Origin: Syntrophomonadaceae bacterium
Lineage (GTDB): Bacteria > Bacillota_D > Dethiobacteria > DTU022 > PWGO01
Reading direction: 5' to 3'
Assembly (NCBI GenBank): GCA_003554535.1
Contig: PWGT01000077.1
Span: 1 to 8,503 of the forward strand
Length of the DNA: 8,503 bases
The notes beneath the pieces are model-generated. The model was not told the origin of the DNA and did no database searches. It worked only from the letters and a program-made list of their open reading frames with translations. A program made the translations under genes and the position numbers. Shown one piece after another: positions 1-6,156 of this stretch (position 1 is its first letter; every line of letters starts with the position of its first letter).

Positions 1-338
1 ACGGACACAATTAAAGAAATAGCGTAAAAACTAAATTGATCTTTTTTCCATATAAGGGCAAGTAGACAATACATACCCATCAAGAAAGATACCATGCCCA
101 CCAAAAAAAAAGCAGTACTAAAATCTCCGGTAATTAAAAATATTAGGAGTAAAATTAAAACAATTCCACCCGCTACTAACCAGGCCCAATCTTTCCAATG
201 GTCATGTTTACGCGGTCTGGCATATTTTGCCCGGGAAGTAGCCCCCCTTTTTTTTCGAGTGAGAAGGGAAGTCTTGCCATGCGAATATGCACCTGAACGT
301 TTCCTTTTATAGCCAGGAGGGATTCCCCTTTTAGGCAT
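1..338 (-). CDS. small basic membrane protein, 3' end cut by window start
   Basis: I do not recognise this protein. Reading from the ATG at 338 to lower coordinates gives 112 open residues with no stop before the window edge. The first 50 or so residues are very rich in Lys and Arg (start MPKRGIPPGYKRKR) and should be cytoplasmic. A hydrophobic segment follows at about residues 53-70 (WLVAGGIVLILLLIFLIT), then a second at about 73-97, and a third may begin near 102, so it is probably an integral membrane protein with at least two helices. The start is supported by a GGGAGGG ribosome binding site about 6 bases upstream. It lies 60 bases after the deacetylase-like gene on the same strand with no clear terminator between, so it may be the last or a later gene of that operon. 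Function unknown; the coding call rests on the intact frame, the binding site and the coherent hydrophobic pattern. Confidence 0.72.
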   Translation of the reverse strand, partial: MPKRGIPPGYKRKRSGAYSHGKTSLLTRKKRGATSRAKYARPRKHDHWKDWAWLVAGGIVLILLLIFLITGDFSTAFFLVGMVSFLMGMYCLLALIWKKDQFSFYAISLIVS

Positions 339-398
339 TGCCAACCCTCCCTCTGGTGGCCTGTATCCAGGCAAATTAAAAAAGCACTGATAAATGTT

Positions 399-1157
399 CT
401 AATCCTTTTCCAGAATGCCTTCCAAAAATGCCCTTATACTTTCTCCAAGAGCCACCGAGTTATATCCTCCCTCCAGAGTGGCGAAAATTCTATTTCCGCA
501 ATTTTGATACGCATAGCCACCTAAAATTTTTCCAATGCGGAAATAATCATCTGTAGATAACATACCACCCCAGTCGCCAAGGTGGCGGTCAAAACCAGCT
601 GAAACTGCCACCAGGTCAACGTTGATGTTTTTTAAATAATCTTTCAAATGGTTAATTGCTTTTTCACTACTACCACCTGGCAGCTCGTAAAAATTGACCG
701 AAGAATTATTTCGAAATATATTTGCAGTTCCATCTCCATAGTGAAGGTCAAAATCTACAATAAGGGCTTTAGAAGTTGGATTATTCTTCACGTATTTCTC
801 AGCTGCAATAGCCACATTGTTGAAAAAGCAAAATCCCCAGCAAGAAGCTGGGCTGGCATGATGCCCCGGAGGCCGACATAAAGCAAAAGCCGGTTCGCCT
901 TCTTCGGCAATGAGGGAAGCCTGGATAGTGGCGCCTGCTGCTAACATGGCAGCTTCATATATAGCCGGGTCGTTTTTTATCCTTTGCAAATGCTCCACAC
1001 TGTGGACCAACAAAACATCTTCTTCCGCACAAGGGGTAGCATCAATAAAAGGAAAATCTTCACTTAACTGCTTATAAGCAGGATCTAACCTTCCCGGTGA
1101 TGCAGCAGGGTCATGGGTGTAAGATTCAAAAAAATGATCGTGAAAAACAATTTTCAT
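399..1157 (-). CDS. histone deacetylase-superfamily Zn amidohydrolase (acetylpolyamine amidohydrolase/AcuC-like)
   Basis: This 252-residue protein has the arginase/deacetylase fold signatures and probably removes acetyl or acyl groups from small amines, polyamines or lysine side chains in the cytoplasm. Visible motifs are the N-terminal DPAASPGR segment (16-23), RPPGHHA with the catalytic His pair H99/H100, FCFFNNVAIAA (109-119), the zinc site DFDLHYGDGT with D137 and H139, SAGFD with zinc ligand D190, and LEGGY with the transition-state tyrosine Y232. All core catalytic residues are therefore present. It is shorter than typical family members (300-375 residues), with only about 50 residues between the two zinc motifs, and the usual DxHH has Tyr at its last position (DLHY). 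The ATG at 1157 is preceded by GGGAGG at 1165-1170. The gene starts 32 bases after the stop of the GNAT-nitrilase gene and is probably cotranscribed with it. The exact substrate cannot be read from sequence. Confidence 0.9.
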   Translation of the reverse strand: MKIVFHDHFFESYTHDPAASPGRLDPAYKQLSEDFPFIDATPCAEEDVLLVHSVEHLQRIKNDPAIYEAAMLAAGATIQASLIAEEGEPAFALCRPPGHHASPASCWGFCFFNNVAIAAEKYVKNNPTSKALIVDFDLHYGDGTANIFRNNSSVNFYELPGGSSEKAINHLKDYLKNINVDLVAVSAGFDRHLGDWGGMLSTDDYFRIGKILGGYAYQNCGNRIFATLEGGYNSVALGESIRAFLEGILEKD

Positions 1158-1189
1158 AGCTTAACCTCCCATCAATATTTTGAGAAATG

Positions 1190-2740
1190 TTAGTTATGCT
1201 TTTGGAAAGTAAGACGGTACAGATCCTGCCGCCGATCTTTTAGTTGGGTTACTGTTCCCGTAGAACGGTGACGCCGCAGAGTTTCCAGATCTACTTCCCC
1301 GATTACCACTGTTTCAATATTGGGATTACCTTCTCCCACTATTCCATCCCGTGAAAAGGGAAAATCGGAAGGGGAAAAGATGCCCGATTGCGCATACTGA
1401 ATTTCTGATTGCAAAATATGGGTAAGGTTACCTACCGTGCCGGCAATTATGGTGTATACCTGGTTTTCAATAGCCCGGGCCTGGGAACAATAGCGAACTC
1501 TCAAGTAACCCTGGCGATCATCGGTGCAGAAAGGAACAAATAGCATGTTAGCTCCCCATTCTGTTGCCATTCTGGATAGTTCAGGGAACTGGATATCATA
1601 GCATATTAATATGGCTATTTTCCCACAATCGGTATCAAACACCTTCATTTCATTTCCTGATTGCAATCCCCACCATTTTTTCTCACTATTAGTAATATGG
1701 AGCTTGTACTGACTCTCTATTGTTCCGTCCCTTCGAAACAGATAAGCAACATTATAAAGTAAATCGTCCTCTTCCACAAAATGAGACCCGCCAATTATAT
1801 TTACATTATACTTAACTGCAAGCATGGAAAACAGCCTGATGTAATCCTCAGTAAAGGCAGCCAGGCGCCTTACCTGTAAGCTCGGAATCTTATCATCCAA
1901 AAATGATAGTAACTGGAGGGTAAAAGTCTCCGGGAATACTATAAAATCAGATTCATATACGGAACTTAAATCCACATAGTACTCACATTGCTCTGCAAAT
2001 TCCTCAAAAGATTCTATTCTTTTAAGCATATACTGCACCGAGCATATCCGCACCGGAAATGAGCGCAGGTAAAGCCTTTTAGGCTTGGGTTGGGGCAGAT
2101 AATCAACGTTATTCCACTCTAAAAGCACAGCATTGCGCATGGATGCCTGATCATCATCAAGATAGTTAGGATTTACCCATTTTAAAGTAAACCCGTTCAT
2201 CAACTGAAAGGTTAGTACCGGATCATAGATCTTATGTTGAATAACCTGCTCTACATATTCGCGGGGCGACATTTGGTCAGCGTAGTTGTGGTAATTGGGA
2301 ATGCGCCCCCCGATAAGCATACTTTTTAAGTTAAGTTTTTTGACCAGTTCTTTCCGCACTTCGTAAATTCGAGTCCCGATCTGCAAACGGCGGTAATCAG
2401 GGTGGACCATGATCGAAATTCCATACAGGTAATTGCCGTCCGGATCGTGGTTGGTAATATAACCATAGTTGGTAATCTCATCGTACGTATGTTTATCTGC
2501 ATACTCATTAAAATCAATAATTAAACTGGAAGCTGCACCAATTAATTTACCATCATACTCCACACAATGCTGGCCTTCAGGGAAAACTTTTATATGACTT
2601 TCCAATTGCTCCCTTTCCCAGGGATCCATGTTGGGAAAACAAACTTTGGATAGCTCCACTAGCTCATCAAGGTCTTCTTCCTTCACATTCCTGATCATAA
2701 TCTTCTTTTCAATTTTAGAAAGATCAATCTTATCTTGCAA
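1190..2740 (-). CDS. bifunctional GNAT N-acetyltransferase / carbon-nitrogen hydrolase (nitrilase superfamily), YhcX-like
   Basis: This 516-residue protein fuses two enzyme domains. Residues about 14-215 form a GNAT domain: the beta4 strand and acetyl-CoA loop are seen in YGISIMVHPDYRRLQIGTRI (106-125), with R-x-x-Q-I-G in place of the usual R-x-x-G-x-G. Residues about 228-516 form a nitrilase-superfamily amidase with the full Glu-Lys-Cys triad: E271 in IVFPETF, K346 in QYKLHI, and C380 in ILICYDIQFPE. Length and domain order match the Bacillus subtilis YhcX type, whose physiological substrate I do not know to be established. The start is TTG at 2740, chosen because AAGGAGG sits 7 bases upstream (2748-2754) and no in-frame ATG occurs until residue 15. 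It is probably the first gene of an operon with the downstream deacetylase-fold protein, which hints at acetylation and hydrolysis of an amine or amide metabolite (inference). Confidence 0.93.
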   Translation of the reverse strand: MQDKIDLSKIEKKIMIRNVKEEDLDELVELSKVCFPNMDPWEREQLESHIKVFPEGQHCVEYDGKLIGAASSLIIDFNEYADKHTYDEITNYGYITNHDPDGNYLYGISIMVHPDYRRLQIGTRIYEVRKELVKKLNLKSMLIGGRIPNYHNYADQMSPREYVEQVIQHKIYDPVLTFQLMNGFTLKWVNPNYLDDDQASMRNAVLLEWNNVDYLPQPKPKRLYLRSFPVRICSVQYMLKRIESFEEFAEQCEYYVDLSSVYESDFIVFPETFTLQLLSFLDDKIPSLQVRRLAAFTEDYIRLFSMLAVKYNVNIIGGSHFVEEDDLLYNVAYLFRRDGTIESQYKLHITNSEKKWWGLQSGNEMKVFDTDCGKIAILICYDIQFPELSRMATEWGANMLFVPFCTDDRQGYLRVRYCSQARAIENQVYTIIAGTVGNLTHILQSEIQYAQSGIFSPSDFPFSRDGIVGEGNPNIETVVIGEVDLETLRRHRSTGTVTQLKDRRQDLYRLTFQKHN

Positions 2741-2833
2741 AATACATCCTCCTTACATATTTATCTGAATAATTTATAAGAACTACTCTTCATACGTAAC
2801 ACTTACAACTTATCTCAGTAACTTTCATATGTT

Positions 2834-2862
2834 ATTTTACCTAAGAAATAAAATCACAACAA
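2834..2862 (-). promoter_or_regulatory. candidate sigma-A promoter for the GNAT-nitrilase operon
   Basis: On the minus strand TTGTTG (2862-2857) is followed after 17 bases by TAAAAT (2839-2834). The -10 matches five of six consensus bases and the -35 matches only TTG, so the call is moderate. It would give a leader of about 90 bases before the TTG start. No hairpin with a T tract was seen between the SDR stop at 2984 and this promoter, so read-through from the upstream pair remains possible. Confidence 0.42.
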
Positions 2863-2983
2863 GAGGGCAAATAAACTAACCTAAAATTATTTCCCGGGCA
2901 AGCGCATAGCCTGACAATATACTTATCTCCAAGCAGTAGAATAAAGAAGAAAAAGCTAGAGAAGTAGAAAAATATGCAGAAAA

Positions 2984-3898
2984 CTATTGTCCATACCTAA
3001 AAGACTGCATGGTATCAATTTCATCATGCTTGTGCATAAAACCGGTTACATCCCTAAAAACCTTGTCATCAATTACTACAGAATACTTAATATGATTTAC
3101 TGAACCTGCAAACAGTTTGGGCAAACCAAACCTTCCCAATGCTTTAGGGTACCATCTCTCGGGTATAGGCAATTCCACTCTCCCTGTCTTCTCAATTAAC
3201 GCCGAAAGTGGAACCGGCTGCGGCCCGGCAACATTGTATATCCCATGTAAGTTCTTTTCCAGAGCTGTAGTTATTGCCTCCACAGCATCTTTTTCATGCA
3301 TAAATTGGAAAAGAGGCTCAAAACCCAAAACAGTGGGAACAGTGGGGCCTTTCAAAAAGTTGCCCAACGTTCCTCTTCGAGATGGCCCCAAAGTATAAAC
3401 CAACCTCAGAATACTGGTATTTACATTAGGGTAACGCCATAAAGCTGAGGATGCATAAAGGTCTGCAGTGATCAGATCATTTAATTCCGGGAAAGTTAAC
3501 CCTCCCAAAGGCGGGTCCAGTTCCGTTCGGTAAAGTGAATAATCAGGGTCCGCGCCATAAACAGTGTGACGACCAACAAATACTGCTTGATTAACCCCAT
3601 AATTATCACAATACTGAAACAAGATACGAGTACTTTCCAGGTTAATACGATAACGTTCTTCGTACTTCTGTCCGGTTTGAGCTATAGAGGCCATATGAAT
3701 AACAGCATCAGGCTGCTTAGTTCTAAATAGCTCCTCGGCAGGTTTTTTTCTAATATCGGATTTTATAATTTCAATATTCCGAGGAGCATCTCTCCAAGGC
3801 CTCAAATCTATTCCATAAACGGTATGCCCCAACTCTAACAGCCTGTTAGCAACAAGGCGGCCCAATATTGTCGATATTCCTGTAACGACTACTTTCAT
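2984..3898 (-). CDS. NAD(P)-binding extended-SDR / epimerase-dehydratase family protein, catalytic motif degenerate
   Basis: This 304-residue protein has an N-terminal Rossmann fold: MKVVVTGISTILG holds a TGxxxxxG variant in which the middle Gly is replaced by Thr, followed by an acidic residue after beta2 (GIDLR, D31) and VIHMAS (66-71), typical of extended SDRs that bind NAD(P) and nucleotide sugars or similar. The VFVGRHTVYG segment (106-115) fits the Ser/Thr strand of the family, and ILRLVYTLGPS (163-173) fits the substrate-loop strand. The usual YxxxK pair is not recognisable: the aligned stretch is DLITADLYASSALW (141-154), with no Lys. It may therefore be a non-classical oxidoreductase or a nucleotide-binding protein. 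Its ATG overlaps the acyltransferase stop by four bases (ATGA), with AAGGAGG at 3906-3912 inside that gene, so translation is coupled. The pairing suggests a lipid-linked role. As I recall, a similar SDR/PlsC pairing occurs in mycobacteria and some deltaproteobacteria; this needs checking. Confidence 0.82.
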   Translation of the reverse strand: MKVVVTGISTILGRLVANRLLELGHTVYGIDLRPWRDAPRNIEIIKSDIRKKPAEELFRTKQPDAVIHMASIAQTGQKYEERYRINLESTRILFQYCDNYGVNQAVFVGRHTVYGADPDYSLYRTELDPPLGGLTFPELNDLITADLYASSALWRYPNVNTSILRLVYTLGPSRRGTLGNFLKGPTVPTVLGFEPLFQFMHEKDAVEAITTALEKNLHGIYNVAGPQPVPLSALIEKTGRVELPIPERWYPKALGRFGLPKLFAGSVNHIKYSVVIDDKVFRDVTGFMHKHDEIDTMQSFRYGQ

Positions 3899-4749
3899 GA
3901 ATTAGCCTCCTTTTCCCTATCCTTTAATCCTATATCAATCAGGTCAGCAACTTTATTTTTCACTTCCAAAACCTTGCTCTCAAAATCAGGGCTATTTTCA
4001 TCTCCTTCAAAATACATAGGTTCACCGTAACGAATTTGACATGATACAGGCATAGGCAAAGGCAATCCATAAGGGGTAAAGGGAAAATATGGAGCACCAA
4101 ACATTTTTCCCAATTTTTTAGACCGATAAACCGTTTTTATAGCCTCTTCTCCCCCGATAAATGCAAAGGGGATAATTGGAGTATTGGTTCGTAAAGCAAG
4201 ACGCATAAAGCCAGAAGTAAATTCAACCAGGTTGTATCGATCTTTATAAAGTTTACCTACACCCCTAGTTCCCTCCGGAAAAATCATTAACAACCGCTCT
4301 TCATTAAGCAGTTTTTCCGCCTGTTCTCTTAAACCAGTTACCTGCCCCATACGAGCTAAAATAGCCGAAGTTACTGGCATCCTCCCTGCAAATTTATCCA
4401 CCATTCCAATAGCATATCGAGGCGGGTCGTGATCTAATACCATAGAAATAGCTACCATAGTTCCATCTACCGGCAATCCACCGGAATGATTGCCAACGAG
4501 CATAGCACGTCCCTCGGCAGGCACATTTTGAATCCCATAAGTTTTCACCTTAAAATAATGCCGGTAAATCATTTTAGCAATTGGATAAGAATATTTTATA
4601 TGATTACGGGATATTCCAAATGGATCCGTCCCCAAATCATTAAAAGGGATATCCGATTTTTCCAGCAGCTCATCTGCTTCCTGTACATCATCATACAATC
4701 CCACTAGTGCGCGGTTATAAAGCTGCTTGATAATACTGATAACTATCAC
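3895..4749 (-). CDS. PlsC-like lysophospholipid (glycerol-3-phosphate/lysophosphatidate) acyltransferase family protein
   Basis: This 284-residue protein belongs to the LPLAT superfamily, which transfers acyl chains to glycerophospholipid or related acceptors at the inner membrane face. Motif I is NHSGGLPVDG (87-96); the spacing is H-x6-D rather than the classic H-x4-D, as I recall also for a subset of the superfamily. Motif II is around GMVDKFAGRMP (115-125), motif III is FPEGTRG (157-163), and motif IV is TPIIPFAFIGG (190-200). No clear transmembrane helix is seen, so it probably binds the membrane peripherally. The frame opens at GTG (4749), but the AAGGAG ribosome binding site at 4749-4754 overlaps that codon, so the true start is uncertain: ATC at 4740 or ATT at 4734 would be well spaced but non-canonical, and the next canonical in-frame starts are GTG at residue 16 and TTG at residue 18. 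It is first in a two-gene operon with the overlapping SDR gene. Confidence 0.87.
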   Translation of the reverse strand: MIVISIIKQLYNRALVGLYDDVQEADELLEKSDIPFNDLGTDPFGISRNHIKYSYPIAKMIYRHYFKVKTYGIQNVPAEGRAMLVGNHSGGLPVDGTMVAISMVLDHDPPRYAIGMVDKFAGRMPVTSAILARMGQVTGLREQAEKLLNEERLLMIFPEGTRGVGKLYKDRYNLVEFTSGFMRLALRTNTPIIPFAFIGGEEAIKTVYRSKKLGKMFGAPYFPFTPYGLPLPMPVSCQIRYGEPMYFEGDENSPDFESKVLEVKNKVADLIDIGLKDREKEANS

Positions 4750-4754
4750 TCCTT
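4748..4754 (-). promoter_or_regulatory. Shine-Dalgarno site overlapping the annotated GTG start of the acyltransferase gene
   Basis: The minus strand reads AAGGAGT from 4754 to 4748, and its last G is the first base of the GTG codon that opens the frame. An in-frame TAA lies six codons upstream, so no earlier start exists. Normal spacing of 5-9 bases would place initiation near 4740, where the in-frame codon is ATC. This site therefore decides, or complicates, the start choice. Confidence 0.6.
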
Positions 4755-4858
4755 GGAAGTTAGTTTAAAATATTACATCTTTTATAATAATTTTCTAAAT
4801 ATGGTGAATAGTGCTTATATAACTAAAATGCTTAAACTTTAAAATAATTAGTTTTTTT

Positions 4859-4887
4859 AAGATACAATATCCGAATCCTATTGTCAA
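4859..4887 (-). promoter_or_regulatory. sigma-A promoter for the acyltransferase-SDR pair
   Basis: On the minus strand TTGACA (4887-4882) is followed by a 17-base spacer and TATCTT (4864-4859). The -35 is perfect and the -10 matches four of six bases. Transcription would begin near 4852, leaving a leader of about 100 A+T-rich bases before the acyltransferase gene. It is back to back with the radical SAM promoter; the two -35 boxes are about 40 bases apart. Confidence 0.65.
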
Positions 4888-4927
4888 CCGATCCAAACTT
4901 CTCAACCATATTTTCCCCGGGGGCCTC

Positions 4928-4956
4928 TTGAATTTTTTTGTCCATCTATATATCAT
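4928..4956 (+). promoter_or_regulatory. sigma-A promoter for the radical SAM gene
   Basis: TTGAAT (4928-4933) is followed by exactly 17 bases and TATCAT (4951-4956), which match four and five of six consensus bases. Transcription would begin near 4963, about 50 bases before the ATG at 5015. The palindrome CCCCGGGG (4915-4922) lies just upstream of the -35. Confidence 0.58.
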
Positions 4957-5014
4957 TGATCATTAAGAACATGTTTATAGGACATACTCATGAAAAATAC
5001 TTAAGGGTGATTAT

Positions 5015-5929
5015 ATGAGTTTAAATTCTACAAAACCATTATACCTGAAAACAGGAGTTGAAGAAATAGAACAGCGATATGAAAAAGCATTACTGGCGTG
5101 GAAAAAATGCAACTTATGCCCTCACAACTGCCAAGTTGACCGTTTAAACGGAGTTAAAGGAAAATGCCAGGCAGATAGCAATGCAAACATAGCAAGTTAC
5201 GGACCTCATTTTGGAGAGGAAAGGCCGTTAGTTGGCTCAAAAGGCTCGGGAACAATCTTTTTTACTTACTGCAACCTATCATGCGTGTTTTGCCAAAATT
5301 GGAGTATCAGCAGAGGAGAGGAAAGAGGTGACCCTGTATCAGACCGGGAACTGGCCCAAACAATGCTTTATCTGCAAAAAATAGGATGCCATAATATTAA
5401 CATGGTCACCCCAACTCCGCACATCCCCCCTATACTAAAAGCATTATCTGTGGCGGTAAAGCAAGGGTTGGAAATACCTCTGGTTTATAATAGCGGTGGA
5501 TACGAGAGCCCAGAAACCATAAAATTGCTGGAGGGGATTATTGACATTTATATGCCTGATTGCAAGTATGGAGATTCTGAAACAGCCCTAAAATATTCCG
5601 GTGCCAAGGATTATCCTTATTATATGCTTGAATCCCTAAAAGAGATGCAGCAACAAGTTGGAGATTTAAAACTAAACGAAAAGAGTATCGCCTACCGGGG
5701 TTTAATGGTAAGACACCTGGTATTACCAAACAATCTGGCAAACACTGAAGAAGTGGTCAATATGCTTTCCAAGGAAGTATCTCCTAATTGTGCTGTTAAC
5801 GTTATGGATCAATATTATCCTTCCAATCAAGCCCATTACCACCACCCCTTAAATCGCCGTATTACCAGGAACGAATTCCACAATGCCCTGAAACTTGCAC
5901 GAGAGGCAGGCTTAACAATTATTAACTAG
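5015..5929 (+). CDS. PflX-like radical SAM protein (pyruvate formate-lyase activase homologue)
   Basis: This 304-residue protein is a radical S-adenosylmethionine enzyme of the PflX type (COG1313-like). The [4Fe-4S]-SAM motif CxxxCxxC is YCNLSCVFCQNW, with C86, C90 and C93. Ahead of it is a second cysteine group, C32-x2-C35-x3-C39 and C51 (CNLCPHNC, then GKC), which in this family may hold another metal site. Later segments fit the partial TIM barrel: NMVTPTPHIP (129-138), VYNSGGYESPET (158-169) and DIYMPDCKYG (177-186), and MVRHLVLPNN (231-240) near the end. It would generate a 5'-deoxyadenosyl radical to activate a partner or modify a substrate, but no glycyl-radical enzyme is encoded in this window, and the true target of this family is not obvious. 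The ATG at 5015 is preceded by AAGGGTGA. It appears monocistronic, flanked by its own promoter and A+T-rich hairpins after the stop. Confidence 0.9.
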   Translation: MSLNSTKPLYLKTGVEEIEQRYEKALLAWKKCNLCPHNCQVDRLNGVKGKCQADSNANIASYGPHFGEERPLVGSKGSGTIFFTYCNLSCVFCQNWSISRGEERGDPVSDRELAQTMLYLQKIGCHNINMVTPTPHIPPILKALSVAVKQGLEIPLVYNSGGYESPETIKLLEGIIDIYMPDCKYGDSETALKYSGAKDYPYYMLESLKEMQQQVGDLKLNEKSIAYRGLMVRHLVLPNNLANTEEVVNMLSKEVSPNCAVNVMDQYYPSNQAHYHHPLNRRITRNEFHNALKLAREAGLTIIN

Positions 5930-5935
5930 CGCCAA

Positions 5936-5992
5936 AAAAATTCTTTTACAGGAATTTTTATAAACATTAGTAAATAAAATGTTTATAAGAAT
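5936..5992 (+). repeat. overlapping A+T-rich inverted repeats after the radical SAM gene (possible weak terminator)
   Basis: Two hairpins can form. AAAAATTC (5936-5943) pairs with GAATTTTT (5952-5959) across an 8-base loop. TTATAAACAT (5958-5967) pairs perfectly with ATGTTTATAA (5979-5988), extendable by four outer pairs (one G-T) to 14. They share bases 5952-5959 and so compete. Both lack G+C and a clean trailing T tract, so terminator function is only suggested by position 7 bases after the stop codon. Confidence 0.35.
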
Positions 5993-6051
5993 ATTTATTA
6001 GCTTATTGTTCTCTTTTAGCTTCAATATAGGTTATAAAAAATGTTTTTACA

Positions 6052-6080
6052 TTGACAATAATTTGGCGATCAATTATAAT
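6052..6080 (+). promoter_or_regulatory. perfect-consensus sigma-A promoter for the SCP2 gene
   Basis: TTGACA (6052-6057), a 17-base spacer and TATAAT (6075-6080) match the vegetative consensus at all twelve positions with ideal spacing. Transcription should begin at about 6087, leaving a leader of about 70 bases. Such a promoter implies high basal expression unless repressed. Confidence 0.88.
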
Positions 6081-6091
6081 TTTTTTAGATA

Positions 6092-6130
6092 CTTTAACTA
6101 GTTAAGTAAATCTGTTAAAGGTTTACTTAA
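6092..6130 (+). promoter_or_regulatory. palindrome and interleaved inverted repeats in the SCP2 leader (operator or RNA switch candidate)
   Basis: Three overlapping symmetries lie just after the predicted transcription start. TTAACTAGTTAA (6094-6105) is a perfect 12-base palindrome. CTTTAAC (6092-6098) is complementary to GTTAAAG (6114-6120). TTAAGTAAA (6102-6110) is complementary to TTTACTTAA (6122-6130). The last two pairings interleave and share no bases, but each would probably hinder the other. The palindrome position (about +8 to +19) would suit a repressor operator; the hairpins would suit mRNA stabilisation or control of the ribosome site at 6141-6147. Confidence 0.45.
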
Positions 6131-6156
6131 AAAAACCTTGAAGGAGGTAAAAATTT

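Noticed and set aside
94..312. Plus-strand open frame of 72 codons
   Set aside because: It lies antisense to the basic membrane protein, which has a good ribosome site and coherent hydrophobic helices. The plus frame has low-complexity composition and no ribosome site.
359..372. GCCTG-TATC-CAGGC hairpin between the deacetylase and membrane protein genes
   Set aside because: The stem is only five pairs and no T tract follows on either strand, so it is not supported as a terminator.
2939..3000. Purine-rich plus-strand stretch that reads like a charged, coiled-coil peptide followed by CPYLKDC
   Set aside because: A stop lies just before it, there is no start or ribosome site, and it runs antisense into the SDR C-terminus. 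The pattern is explained by A+G-rich sequence.
4762..4838. AGTTTAA / TTAAACT inverted repeat in the acyltransferase leader
   Set aside because: Seven A+T-rich pairs across a loop of over 60 bases are expected by chance in this composition.
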